Assembly (NCBI GenBank): GCA_001567485.1
Contig: JZRA01000127.1
Span: 1 to 32,367 of the forward strand
DNA: 32,367 bases
Direction: 5' to 3'
Source: Chloroflexi bacterium OLB13
GTDB lineage: Bacteria > Chloroflexota > Anaerolineae > Aggregatilineales > Phototrophicaceae
In this document: positions 17,469 through 25,497 of the stretch, one piece after another
How the letters are laid out: each line of letters starts with the position of its first letter
How positions within the stretch are numbered: the stretch's first letter is position 1
Made by a program: the position numbers and the translations under genes
The notes under the pieces: model-generated
Told to the model about the DNA's origin: nothing
Seen by the model: the letters and a program-made list of their open reading frames with translations, nothing else
Databases searched by the model: none

Positions 17469-19106
17469 ATGGCACGCCAGTTCATGCAGGTGGTCGACGG
17501 GCCGATCAACGTTCGCAGCGAGCCGGATACGGGCGCTCGCCGCCTCGGTGAGCTGGTGACCGGCGCGATTGTCGAGATCGTGGCGAACAAGCGCCTCGAA
17601 GCCGACGGGTTCGTTTGGGTAAAGCACCGCTTCGGCTGGTCGGTCGAGCGCAGCCTCGAAGAACACGCCGTCTTTATGCAGCCTGCCGCTGAGACGCTCG
17701 CGCTCAAAGACCCGGCCGTGGTGCTGCTCCCCGCCGATGATCCATCCGTGTTCGCACAGCCGCAGTACTTCGAGGTTGTCGACGGGCCGCTGGTGATCCG
17801 CGCCGAGCCAAGTGTTCACGCGGCGCGTGTCGGCGAACTGCCGCAAAACGCGGTGATCGCCGTCGATCCGGCGAGCCGCACGCTAGCCGATGGATTCGTG
17901 TGGTGGAAGCACGCCGCAGGTTGGACTGCCGGCAGCGCCGACGGCGGATCAGAAATCTCGCTCAAGCCGGTCGCCGCGCCCGCGCCCGACGAACCCACCG
18001 TGACCGAGGAAGAAGCCGAGTCGCAGACCATCGACGCGGTGCTCGCCCCGATCGCGGTCGATCTCCCCGCGCTGGCCGAGTCGACCACCGTTCGGATGAT
18101 GCAAGTCGTGCGCGGGCCGGTCTCGGTGCGCGAACGTCCCGACGTCAGCAGTCTCAAGCTTGGTGAACTCCCGCAGGGCGTCACGGTTGAAGTCGTCCCC
18201 GGCTCGCGCACCGTCAGCGGCGATTACGTGTACTGGCAGCACAGCGGCGGCTGGAGCGCGGAGGGCCGGCTAGACGGCTCGCAGGTGTTTATGCGGGTCG
18301 TCAACATGGCTTCGCCGGTGGTGGAAGTGCCAAAGCCGGACAACCCCGCCGTCGTGCCCAACGAAAACCGGTTCCTCAAGGTCGTCAACGGCCCGGTCAG
18401 CATCCGGTCATACCCAGATCCGGCCAGCCAGTGGATCGGCGAGATTCCCAACGAGATGGTGATCGAGGTCGCGCCGGGTTCACGGACGGTCGGCGGCGGC
18501 TATGTGTATTACCGTCACAGCCGGGGCTGGTCGGCGTCCGGCTCCGCCGACGGCCGCGAAGTGTATATGATCCCCAGCGACGTGATGATGCCCGACGTCG
18601 TCGTGACCATGCCGGATGTGCCGGTCGGAATCTTCAAGGTCGTCGCCGGGCCGATCAGCATCCGCACCCACCCGTCCACCTCAAGCGAACGGATCGGTGA
18701 GCTGCCGGAGAACGTGACGATCGAAGTCGACCCCAAGTCGATGACCATCGCCGACGAGTTCGTGTGGTGGCGTCATCATCTCGGCTGGTCGGTCGAGCGC
18801 CGGGTGGATAACCGGGGGCTGTTCATGGCGCGCGTCCCGGCCATGCTCAACCCGCCGCTGCCGCAGCCCGGCACATGGCCGGATGGCTCGCCGTATCGCT
18901 TCTTCGAGGTCATCGACGGGCCGATCACGATCCGCAAAGACCCGGACATCGCGGCCGAACGCACCGGCACGCTGTTCAACGGCGAGCAGATCGTCGTTGA
19001 GCCATCATCGCGGCAGGCGCGCGGCGGTATGGTGTGGTGGAGGCACCCACAGGATGGTCGGTCGAACGGCCAATCGGTGGCACGCGCGTCTTTATGCAGC
19101 CCCTAA
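17469..19106 (+). CDS. Six-repeat SH3b protein, upstream part of a frameshifted SH3b-M23 gene
   Basis: 545 residues as read, with about 528 in the true frame. It consists of six homologous bacterial-SH3 modules of about 70 residues. Each follows the plan xFxVVDGPxxIRxxPD, GELP, a hydrophobic strand, FVWWRH and GWSxE, then FM. They begin near residues 1, 98, 208, 300, 386 and 475. Such arrays bind cell-wall polymers. Repeat 6 is intact up to VWWRHP and then degenerates into QDGRSNGQ; the expected TGWSVERPIGG continues in the +2 frame of the next entry, so a base is missing near 19046-19048. There is no signal peptide or transmembrane segment despite the wall-binding domains. ATG 17469 follows AGGGG and a consensus -10. 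Confidence 0.82.
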   Translation: MARQFMQVVDGPINVRSEPDTGARRLGELVTGAIVEIVANKRLEADGFVWVKHRFGWSVERSLEEHAVFMQPAAETLALKDPAVVLLPADDPSVFAQPQYFEVVDGPLVIRAEPSVHAARVGELPQNAVIAVDPASRTLADGFVWWKHAAGWTAGSADGGSEISLKPVAAPAPDEPTVTEEEAESQTIDAVLAPIAVDLPALAESTTVRMMQVVRGPVSVRERPDVSSLKLGELPQGVTVEVVPGSRTVSGDYVYWQHSGGWSAEGRLDGSQVFMRVVNMASPVVEVPKPDNPAVVPNENRFLKVVNGPVSIRSYPDPASQWIGEIPNEMVIEVAPGSRTVGGGYVYYRHSRGWSASGSADGREVYMIPSDVMMPDVVVTMPDVPVGIFKVVAGPISIRTHPSTSSERIGELPENVTIEVDPKSMTIADEFVWWRHHLGWSVERRVDNRGLFMARVPAMLNPPLPQPGTWPDGSPYRFFEVIDGPITIRKDPDIAAERTGTLFNGEQIVVEPSSRQARGGMVWWRHPQDGRSNGQSVARASLCSP

Positions 19107-19729
19107 AGGCCCTCACCCGCAAGCCGTCCACCGGCGGATTCAACCCGCTGCCGATCTTCACCCGCCATCCGCTCGCCCTCAGCGACACACAGTGGATTCA
19201 GTACTTCGGCAACACGCGCTTCGCTTACAATCTGCGCGTGCGTAAGCTGTACTGGTACAACTACTGTCAAGGGCTGCACGGCGGGTTCGACTACGGCACG
19301 AACCGCGCGCTGCCGGTGGTCGCCGGCGTGCACGGCGCTGTGATCGACGTGCGCACCGACACACACGTCTACGCGCCGAACTTCTGCCGCGTGCGCGTCG
19401 GGCCGTTCATGGTGATCTACGGACATCTGGCCGATCCGGTTCAGTTCGACCCCGGTACAACCGTCAACCCGGACACCGTGCTGGGGCACATCGAGGCCGG
19501 CGGACAGAACCACGTCCACCTCGAAGTGCGCTACCGCAACCAGATCGTCAACCCGCTGCTGCTGATGCCGGACGAAATGCGCGAACAGATCGTCGGCCGC
19601 TGGAAAGACAACACGAAGCACTTCTACAGCAGTGTCGTGTGGGATCAGTGGAAGACGCCGTTCGATCAGCCGATCCTCGAACTGCAAATGAAGGGCCGCG
19701 AACAGATCATCGGCCCGCACGCCACGTAG
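19034..19729 (+). CDS. M23-type endopeptidase domain, downstream part of the frameshifted SH3b-M23 gene
   Basis: The reading frame provides the end of SH3b repeat 6 (TGWSVERPIGGTRVFMQP) and then a LytM/M23 peptidase domain. The zinc ligands are visible: H and D in GLHGGFDYG, and the HxH motif in NHVHLEVRY. YGHL and a GxxVxPxTVLGHIEAGG segment lie between them, as the family expects. M23 enzymes cleave peptidoglycan cross-bridges or other glycine-rich peptides. The apparent ATG at 19034 (in GTGTGG) has no ribosome site and is probably not a real start. If the frameshift is an assembly or sequencing error, the two parts form a single protein of about 753 residues spanning 17469-19729. Confidence 0.82.
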   Translation: MVEAPTGWSVERPIGGTRVFMQPLKALTRKPSTGGFNPLPIFTRHPLALSDTQWIQYFGNTRFAYNLRVRKLYWYNYCQGLHGGFDYGTNRALPVVAGVHGAVIDVRTDTHVYAPNFCRVRVGPFMVIYGHLADPVQFDPGTTVNPDTVLGHIEAGGQNHVHLEVRYRNQIVNPLLLMPDEMREQIVGRWKDNTKHFYSSVVWDQWKTPFDQPILELQMKGREQIIGPHAT

Positions 19730-19732
19730 GAC

Positions 19733-19770
19733 GGGGCGCTGCCCCTAACCTCGCCAGAAGGCTTTCGCCT
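19733..19770. repeat. Short GC-rich hairpin repeat, related to the glmS-leader element
   Basis: GGGGC-gct-GCCCC (19733-19745) and AGGC-tttc-GCCT (19759-19770) start 4 bp after the M23 stop codon. The same GGCGCTGCC core occurs in the element at 13621-13778. It could also act as a weak transcription stop. Confidence 0.35.
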
Positions 19771-19781
19771 ACGCTCATCCC

Positions 19782-19967
19782 ATGCCGGACGGGCTGGTGG
19801 GCGCGCCGCTGCCGTCGCTGGCACGCTGGCACACCCAAGGCTGGACGGGCGTCGTGATCGACTACGACCAGCTCGTCACGCGGGACTTTCCGGATGCGGA
19901 CTTGCTCGACGCGCTGCGGGGTGTGTTCCACACGCTGGTGACCGGGCTGGCGCGGAGAGGCGGGTAA
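19782..19967 (+). CDS. Small hypothetical protein or gene remnant
   Basis: A 61-codon frame with strongly G/C third positions (MPDGLVGAPLPSLARWHTQG, then WTGVVIDYDQLVTRDFPDADLL). Codon use is like real genes of this genome. It has no ribosome site and no recognised domain. It may be the surviving end of a longer gene beside the repeat-rich region, or a spurious frame. I do not recognise a function. Confidence 0.3.
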   Translation: MPDGLVGAPLPSLARWHTQGWTGVVIDYDQLVTRDFPDADLLDALRGVFHTLVTGLARRGG

Positions 19968-20102
19968 GGCGGAATCCCAAGCCGGTTTTCCCAAATGGCC
20001 GGAAGTCAACCGACGGTATGCTTGATAGGCCGTTAAATTGAGGACGCGCGTTAAGGGTTTATTTCCCAAACTGCGGCGTTTTCCCAATTTTCTTCCCGTG
20101 AT

Positions 20103-20126
20103 ATATCCCAACACCTTTTGGGATAT
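20103..20126. repeat. 9-bp inverted repeat of the TTTYCCCAA family
   Basis: ATATCCCAA (20103-20111) and TTGGGATAT (20118-20126) are perfect inverted copies with a 6-nt centre. Direct copies of the same word are at 19986-19995, 20062-20070, 20079-20087, 20165-20174 and 20349-20357, and a reverse core (TTTGGGA) occurs near 20383. The family is confined to this region of the window. Confidence 0.7.
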
Positions 20127-20210
20127 GGTGTCATTCTTGTGTTATATCGCAGAAACGGGGCCGATTTATCCCAAGTCGAGTAGGGGATGCGGCGGCGAGA
20201 ACGATCGACA

Positions 20211-20405
20211 TGTCGATAACTCTGTCGATAACCTGTCGATTGCTGTCGATAAGGCTGCCGGGCTTTGTCGATAACTCCGCCGCAGCGCCGGGGGTTGTCG
20301 ACAGGCTGTCGAGAATTCGCCCGGCTGTCGACAAGCAATGTCGGCAAGTTTTCCCAAGTTCACATGCCCGACTCTGCTGGCATTTGGGACATCGCGTGTC
20401 GATAA
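20211..20405 (+). repeat. TGTCGAYAA iteron array
   Basis: Exact TGTCGATAA copies start at 20211, 20223, 20244, 20266 and 20397. Near copies are TGTCGATTG (20234), TGTCGACAG (20296), TGTCGAGAA (20307), TGTCGACAA (20326) and TGTCGGCAA (20339). All are in the same orientation. Start-to-start distances are 12, 11, 10, 22, 30, 11, 19, 13 and 58 bp, so most neighbours lie on one face of the helix. Spacers are too short for CRISPR. Confidence 0.8.
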
Positions 20406-20483
20406 CCGGGGATAAGCGGCGGGAATTGCGATAACTGGTGATATATATCGCAGGGAAAAACGACGTGCGCTAAAGTTGTCAAC

Positions 20484-20512
20484 ATATCGACAGCGCCTAC
20501 TACGTACTACTA
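20484..20512 (+). other. Candidate DnaA-box / GC spacer / DnaA-trio unit
   Basis: ATATCGACA (20484-20492) is a box in the opposite orientation to the array. It is followed by GCGC and then CTACTACGTACTACTA (20497-20512), i.e. repeated 3'-GAT-5' triplets on the complementary strand, and then by A-rich sequence. This order and polarity match the basal unwinding system described for bacterial origins such as that of Bacillus subtilis. TTGTCA at 20476-20481 with TACTAC at 20498 could alternatively be a weak promoter for the histidine kinase gene. Confidence 0.45.
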
Positions 20513-20616
20513 AAAGAAAATAGGAAGATTTCGTGTTGAAGCTGTTGAATGATAAAACGCATGTGAGGCCGCACGATACGCGCTAGAATACGTCGTGAAG
20601 GATAGGCAGCTCGCAG

Positions 20617-21900
20617 ATGGCATCCAATCCGAACGATCTTGAGAATGAAGTAAAACGGCTGCACGCGCAGGTGGCCGCGCTGCGGCAGCTGCTGGATGTG
20701 ACGACGTGGCTGAATGACACGCTGCTCAGTCCCGACCCGCAGCCCGAACGTCTGCTGTCGACGATCATGGACGCGGCCGCCGGATTGACTGGCTGTGAAT
20801 CCGCGGCGGTGCTGTTGTGGGATGAAAACCGCAACGAACTGTATTTCGCAAGCACCAACAGCAATAACCCAAACGCGCCAAACCTGATCGGAACTATGGT
20901 GCCGATGGAGAGCATCGCCGGAACGATCTTTCAATCGCGGCTGCCACATCGGGTGGATAACGTCGCTGCCGACATCCGGCATTACAAAGATGTCGACAAG
21001 GACATCGGGTTTCAAACGCGGTCGTTGATGGGTGTTCCGATGATCGCGCGCGGACGTGTGATCGGCGTGCTGGAAGTGGTGAACAAGAAGCGCCCGCCAT
21101 TCAGCCCGCGCGACGAACAGGTGCTGATGATGCTGGCGCAGGAAGCTGCGGTCGCGATTGAAGTAGCGCGCCTGCTGATGGCCCTCAGCACCGCGAACCG
21201 CGAGCTGTCAGAAGTCGACCGGCTTAAAGATACGTTCATCAGCATCGCAAGCCACGAGCTGCGGACTCCGTTAGGCATTATCATTGGTTACGCAACATTT
21301 CTGAAAGAAGATGCGTCGAACTCGGAGACCGCGGAATACGCGGACACGGTCATGGGCAGCGCGCTGCACCTCCGTTCGATCCTCGACAGCATGGCGACAC
21401 TGCGCTACATGACCACCAACATCGCGGACATGCACCTCGAACCGATCGATCTGGCGACGCTGCGAAACGACCTTGCTGCAGAGGTCGCCTCGCTGCCCGG
21501 CGCGGCAGCCCACGACATCCAGCTTTACGAGCCGGTCAATGGCTTGAAGATCAAGGCCGACCGCGCCCGTTTGATGCTGGCGTTGGGCAACGTGCTTGAT
21601 AACGCCGTCCGCTTCACCCCGGCGCCGGGCACCATCACCATCGACGCCAAGCCGCGCTCGCACGAAGTCTGGATCAGCGTGCAAGACACCGGCGTGGGGA
21701 TCACAGCGGAGAATATCGAGCGCATGTTCGACGAGTTCTTTCAGGTCGAAAACCACATGACGCGCGCGCACGGCGGGCTGGGCATTGGCCTCAGCGTCGC
21801 GCGCACCGTTATCAAACTGTGCGGCGGGCGCATCTGGGCGGAGAGTCAGGGGCTGGGCCGCGGCTCGACGCTGACTATCGCCCTGCCTCAAGTCCCCTAA
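20617..21900 (+). CDS. GAF-domain sensor histidine kinase
   Basis: A 427-residue cytosolic two-component kinase. A short coiled coil (residues about 5-30) leads into a GAF sensory domain (about 35-190; AGLTGCESAAVLLWDE, then SLMGVPMIARGRVIGVLEVVNK). The dimerization/phosphoacceptor region carries the H-box SHELRTPLG with phosphorylated H213. The ATPase domain has the N-box NVLDNA (325-330), G1 DTGVGI (357-362), the F-box-like FDEFFQVEN and G2 GGLGIGL (386-392). There is no transmembrane segment, so the signal is intracellular. No response regulator is adjacent, making it an orphan kinase in this window. It lies immediately downstream of the iteron-rich region. ATG 20617 has GAAGGA rather far upstream (20597). 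Confidence 0.93.
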   Translation: MASNPNDLENEVKRLHAQVAALRQLLDVTTWLNDTLLSPDPQPERLLSTIMDAAAGLTGCESAAVLLWDENRNELYFASTNSNNPNAPNLIGTMVPMESIAGTIFQSRLPHRVDNVAADIRHYKDVDKDIGFQTRSLMGVPMIARGRVIGVLEVVNKKRPPFSPRDEQVLMMLAQEAAVAIEVARLLMALSTANRELSEVDRLKDTFISIASHELRTPLGIIIGYATFLKEDASNSETAEYADTVMGSALHLRSILDSMATLRYMTTNIADMHLEPIDLATLRNDLAAEVASLPGAAAHDIQLYEPVNGLKIKADRARLMLALGNVLDNAVRFTPAPGTITIDAKPRSHEVWISVQDTGVGITAENIERMFDEFFQVENHMTRAHGGLGIGLSVARTVIKLCGGRIWAESQGLGRGSTLTIALPQVP

Positions 21901-22045
21901 CTATGCGGGTAGGCGTAACAGCGGCCGCGTCGTGGCGAAGTTCGTGATCCAGCCGCGATGCCGCCCCGGAACGAACCGCCGGGATCGCCGGCCCTGCTGC
22001 GCTCGCCACCTTCTCTCCAATTCCGTAGATGAATCGGCGCGATCC

Positions 22046-23479
22046 TCAACACTCGATGACGTTGACCGGGATCAGAACAGCCAGACCGCCTTCGGCCGTC
22101 TCCTTGTACTTGGCGCTCATGTCCTGCGCCGTTTGCCACATCGTCTTGATGACGGTGTCGAGCGTGACTTTGGCGTTGCGCGGCGAACTCACCAGCGCGA
22201 TATGAGTCGCCGTGATGGCCTTCATCGCGCCCATCGCGTTGCGCTCGATGCACGGGATTTGCACCAACCCGCCGATCGGGTCGCACGTGAGGCCGAGATG
22301 ATGCTCCATGGCGATCTCCGCCGCCATCAGCGCGCGCTCCGGTGATCCGCCCAGCCCTTCGGTCAGCGCCGCGGCCGCCATCGCCGCCGAGACGCCGATC
22401 TCCGCCTGACACCCGCCCAATGCCGCCGAGATCGTTGCGTTGTGCTTGAACAACATGCCGACCTGTCCGGTGACCAGCAGGAAGCGCACGACGTCGTCTT
22501 CGCTGGCTCCTTCGCTGAGGACGTAGTGCATCAGCACCGCCGGGATCACCCCTGCGGCCCCGTTGGTCGGCGCGGTCACGACGCGCCCGAACGCCGCGTT
22601 TTCCTCGTTCACAGCCAGCGCAAAACAGCTGATCCACTCGACCATCTCGTGCATGGAGTAGCGGCGGGCTTGAATAGCGCGCATCCACGTATCGGCGCTG
22701 GGGTGACGCATCCCGCCCAACAACAGGCGGTTGATCCCGGCCGCGCGCCGCACGACATCGAGGCCGCCGGGCAGCACCCCTTCGGTGTGGCATCCCCGAT
22801 ACATGCACTCTGCCATGGTGTGCCAGATTTCCAGCAGGCCCACGCGCACGCTGTCCGCGGGACGCCACGCCAGTTCGTTACGCAGCACGAGGTCGGAGAT
22901 CGACAGGTTGTGCTCGCGGCACGCCCGAAGCACGTCCGAGGCCGTCGTGCATGGATGGGGCAAGTCGACGGAGTCGGTGCTTTCAGGCTCACCCTCCTCG
23001 ACGACAAACCCGCCGCCGACCGAGTAGTACGTCGCGCTTATCTCCGTGCCGTCTGACAGTTCGGCGGTGAAACGCATGCCGTTCGGGTGGAAGTCGAGCG
23101 TCTGGTCGAAGTGGAACGTCAGGTCGCTGCTGGGGGTAAACGAGAGATCGCGCACGCCGTTCAGCGGCAGGAGACACCGCGACCGAATCGCCTCGACCTT
23201 GGCATGAAGCAGGGTCGTGTCGCACGTGCGCGGATCCTCTCCGCTCAAGCCCATCATCACGGCGATGTCGGTGCCGTGTCCGCGCCCGGTCTTTGCCAGC
23301 GAGCCGAACAGTTCGACGTGAATCCGGTCGACATGGTCGATCCCGGCGCTGGCGTCAAGCTGTGTGATGAACCGCTGCGCTGCGCGCCACGGCCCCATCG
23401 TATGCGAGCTGGACGGGCCAACCCCGATCTTTAGCATGTCGAACACGCTGATGGCGTCCACGACAGGTCTCTCTCTCAT
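22046..23479 (-). CDS. sdaA: L-serine dehydratase, single-chain iron-sulfur type
   Basis: A 477-residue cytosolic enzyme deaminating L-serine to pyruvate and ammonia using a 4Fe-4S cluster. The N-terminal beta domain starts [20 protein letters not shown] (about 12-31), the family signature. The catalytic alpha domain holds the cluster cysteines C357 (GGCQAE), C399 (GLTCDPIGG) and C410 (IPCIERN). The protein ends in the conserved C-terminal cysteine (VNVIEC, C477), which in studied homologues reaches into the active site as an autoinhibitory tail. Length and spacing match the fused one-chain form. It could oppose cysM by draining serine, but the two are not in one operon. A promoter is visible upstream. 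Confidence 0.94.
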   Translation of the reverse strand: MRERPVVDAISVFDMLKIGVGPSSSHTMGPWRAAQRFITQLDASAGIDHVDRIHVELFGSLAKTGRGHGTDIAVMMGLSGEDPRTCDTTLLHAKVEAIRSRCLLPLNGVRDLSFTPSSDLTFHFDQTLDFHPNGMRFTAELSDGTEISATYYSVGGGFVVEEGEPESTDSVDLPHPCTTASDVLRACREHNLSISDLVLRNELAWRPADSVRVGLLEIWHTMAECMYRGCHTEGVLPGGLDVVRRAAGINRLLLGGMRHPSADTWMRAIQARRYSMHEMVEWISCFALAVNEENAAFGRVVTAPTNGAAGVIPAVLMHYVLSEGASEDDVVRFLLVTGQVGMLFKHNATISAALGGCQAEIGVSAAMAAAALTEGLGGSPERALMAAEIAMEHHLGLTCDPIGGLVQIPCIERNAMGAMKAITATHIALVSSPRNAKVTLDTVIKTMWQTAQDMSAKYKETAEGGLAVLIPVNVIEC

Positions 23480-23498
23480 TGCCTTAGCACTTGATCTT

Positions 23499-23528
23499 AG
23501 TGTACGACACGAGGCGCCTGTCAGTCGA
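23499..23528 (-). promoter_or_regulatory. Candidate promoter of the L-serine dehydratase gene
   Basis: On the minus strand, TCGACT (23528-23523) and TACACT (23504-23499) are 18 bp apart, with the same -10 and spacing as the cysM promoter. The leader would be short, about 15 nt. Confidence 0.42.
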
Positions 23529-23682
23529 ACAATGTGGTTGGCTTGGACTTATCTTACTTGAATACCAGTCAGCGGCAGCGCGCCGCCGCCGGTCTCGACG
23601 TGCTGTACAGGACACGTGTCGACACGCTGAGACACGCCCGATCACCGTTCGAGAGTCGAGAGAGTGGGCCTCCTATGACGTA

Positions 23683-23752
23683 GTGTTCATTGAGCGATAC
23701 AGCGTGGCATTTTCTCATCGCGCATCACTCAGCACATTTAACTACTCGTCTA
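23683..23752 (-). repeat. Dispersed palindromic repeat, half copy (copy D)
   Basis: TGTTCATTGAGCGATACAGC, followed by GTGGCATTTTCTCATC, CATCACTC and AACTACTCGTCTAGCG, matches the right half of the element at 28088-28201 closely (a few substitutions over about 65 bp). The left arm is missing. Its last bases (CTA at 23750-23752) form the stop codon of the minus-strand oxidoreductase gene. Confidence 0.7.
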
Positions 23753-24418
23753 GCGGCGGTGTTTGCCCGCCGGACGCACGCCGTTGACCTTGCCTGCCGG
23801 AAGCGCTTTAGGCAGCTCTGCGCGGGCAGCCCGGCGGTTCGTGAGGATGCGCCGAACTGCAAGGGCCATCAACGCGTTTACTGCGATGTTGAACGCAGCG
23901 CGCGGCACCCACTTCAAGTCCGGCTCGACCGCGGCCGGCGTCGGTTCGTCGACCGGGTCGAACGTCAGGATCACGAAGCGCGCTTTCTGCGCAAGGAACG
24001 ACTCACGGGTGAAGTTCTCGCCGCTCAACTTGAGCATGCTCTGCATGACCGGGTCGTGTTCGACCAGCCCCCACACGTCGAGATATTCCTTGTCCGTCGC
24101 CAACGCGCGGGCCTTCACCGACTCGGTACCGGCGGCGGTTTGAATCGTCACCAGCGGATCGGCAAGGATGTTCCGGTACCAGTCCGACTTCGGCCAACCG
24201 ACCATCACGTATTTGCGGCCGTGGTACGTGCGATATTCGACGGGCGTGTGCCGGGGCAAGCCGGATTTGCGTCCGCGTGTCGTCAGGATCATGAACAGCT
24301 TGCCGACCAGCGGGCCAAAGCCCAAGCGGTAGAGCAAGATGGGGAGCTTGTACAGCTGCCTCATTGCTCCGGTTGGATCGGGCAGCTTGGCGGTAAAGGG
24401 ATTGTCGTGTTCTGTCAT
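23750..24418 (-). CDS. Nitroreductase / deazaflavin-dependent (F420-type) oxidoreductase
   Basis: A 222-residue protein of the DUF385/deazaflavin-dependent nitroreductase family (split-barrel fold), which uses reduced F420 or a flavin to reduce quinones or nitro compounds. The diagnostic block is LTTRGRKSGLPRHTPVEYR (about 46-64), followed by YVMVGWPKSDWYRNILADP (about 71-89), the family's GxxxxPxWYxNLxAxP-type motif. The C-terminal 40 residues contain a hydrophobic stretch (AFNIAVNALMALAVRR) that may associate with the membrane, then a basic tail. The start at 24418 is preferred to 24481 or 24445 because GAGG lies 7 nt upstream. The physiological substrate is unknown. Confidence 0.85.
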   Translation of the reverse strand: MTEHDNPFTAKLPDPTGAMRQLYKLPILLYRLGFGPLVGKLFMILTTRGRKSGLPRHTPVEYRTYHGRKYVMVGWPKSDWYRNILADPLVTIQTAAGTESVKARALATDKEYLDVWGLVEHDPVMQSMLKLSGENFTRESFLAQKARFVILTFDPVDEPTPAAVEPDLKWVPRAAFNIAVNALMALAVRRILTNRRAARAELPKALPAGKVNGVRPAGKHRR

Positions 24419-24534
24419 GTTGGCCTCGAATTGATCGTTGAACATCACGGGGGGATGGGCGTTTTCACCGCGAGTCGTCACACCTGCCCCCTGCTGGCCT
24501 ACGCGCAGGATTCGGATGTGAACGGCCTCTCTCT

Positions 24535-24564
24535 ATGATACGACGCGTCGCCCCCGCATGTCGC
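24535..24564 (-). promoter_or_regulatory. Weak candidate promoter of the deazaflavin oxidoreductase gene
   Basis: On the minus strand, GCGACA (24564-24559) and TATCAT (24540-24535) are spaced 18 bp. The rest of the 308-bp divergent gap (24419-24726) shows no gene. A TATGCT at 24685-24690 may be the -10 for the ComEA-like gene on the plus strand. Confidence 0.3.
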
Positions 24565-24726
24565 ACGGGTTGAGGGACGTCATCGTGCCGCTTCTCTGCA
24601 CGGGGACGAATGAAGCGCAAGGTCGGGAGGTGAGCCGTGTGTAGACCCGTATGAGGGCCCTACCAGCGATCCAGCAATTCGCGGTATGCTCACGTCACAT
24701 TGCCGGGATGCCGTCAAGGAGTAATC

Positions 24727-25320
24727 ATGGGCCGTGTACAAGACCCGAACCGCGACCGCAGCGGAATTACGATGGTCGTCGTTCTTGCGATCACCGTCAT
24801 CGGTGTCGCCATCATCCTGATCCTCGGCCGGCCGCGCCATCAGCGTGTCGAGGTCAGCGCGGCGCGCCCGACCCGCACCCCTGAGCCGACCGGCGAGCCA
24901 CTGCCGCTGACCGTGTACGTCACCGGCGCGGTCGTCAACCCGAATCGCAGCTACACCGTGCCGCCCGGAAGCCGTGTGCAGGCAGCGATTGACGCGGCCG
25001 GCGGCGTCCTCGCAACCGCCGACCTGACCCGGATCAACCTCGCCGACTTGCTGCGTGACGGGGCACAGGTGCACGTCCCGACCGTCTCTGCGGCTGGCGG
25101 CGCGCTGGCGACCCCGGTCGGCGGCGAGATCCTCAACGTCAACACGGCCACCGCCGCCGAACTCGACACCCTGCCCGGTATCGGCCCGGTGCTGGCGCAG
25201 CGCATCGTCACGTATCGCGGCGAATACGGAGCGTTCCAGTCGGTCGAGGCATTGGCGAACGTCAGCGGGATCGGCCCCGCGCTGCTCGACCAAATCCGGC
25301 CGTTGATCCGTACCGATTAG
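24727..25320 (+). CDS. ComEA-like protein (SLBB and helix-hairpin-helix)
   Basis: A 197-residue membrane-anchored DNA-binding protein of the type that receives DNA during natural transformation. ATG 24727 has an excellent AAGGAG (24717-24722). A short cytoplasmic N-terminus is followed by one membrane helix (about 15-35, ITMVVVLAITVIGVAIILIL). An SLBB/soluble-ligand domain follows at about 58-118 (LPLTVYVTGAVVNP). Then comes a tandem helix-hairpin-helix pair at about 133-195: LNVNTATAAELDTLPGIGP, and FQSVEALANVSGIGPALLDQI (lightly split). The GIGP hairpins bind the DNA backbone without sequence preference. The order and size are those of ComEA. No comEC or other competence gene is adjacent, so a role in uptake is likely but unproven. 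Confidence 0.88.
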   Translation: MGRVQDPNRDRSGITMVVVLAITVIGVAIILILGRPRHQRVEVSAARPTRTPEPTGEPLPLTVYVTGAVVNPNRSYTVPPGSRVQAAIDAAGGVLATADLTRINLADLLRDGAQVHVPTVSAAGGALATPVGGEILNVNTATAAELDTLPGIGPVLAQRIVTYRGEYGAFQSVEALANVSGIGPALLDQIRPLIRTD

Positions 25321-25497
25321 CCAAAGGACAGCGCGCGGAATTTAACCCCGGTGAAGATTCTTTTCCGTGTGGATGAGAGTTTGCATAACTGCCGTGAAAC
25401 CCGGCTTTCAAATCCAACAAAAGTTCCAGAATTCATGCAAGGCAACCCCGTATGATTCGGACAACGTTCGACAATTTCGGGTTAAGGACGGTTAGAC

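Larger units (their letters stand above)
19985..20530. other. Candidate replication origin (iteron-rich, gene-free)
   Basis: This gene-free stretch is clearly richer in A+T than its surroundings. It combines about ten TGTCGAYAA-type 9-mers (20211-20405), about seven TTTYCCCAA words (19986-20357), an ATCGACATGTCGAT palindrome (20204-20217), and at its right end a box, GC spacer and CTACTA arrangement (20484-20512). TGTCGATAA reads TTATCGACA on the minus strand, one base from the DnaA box TTATCCACA. No dnaA, dnaN or parAB gene is in the window, so the call rests on sequence pattern alone. A regulatory region binding some other protein is the main alternative. Confidence 0.5.

Noticed and set aside
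20211..20405. CRISPR array
   Set aside because: The units are only 9 bp with spacers of 1-50 bp, there are no 20-40 bp direct repeats, and no cas gene is present.
21897..22868. A 323-codon minus-strand frame overlapping the serine dehydratase gene
   Set aside because: It is a frame-shifted shadow of the dehydratase coding region, rich in R, G and A with no motif. The true frame carries the complete Fe-S cysteine set.
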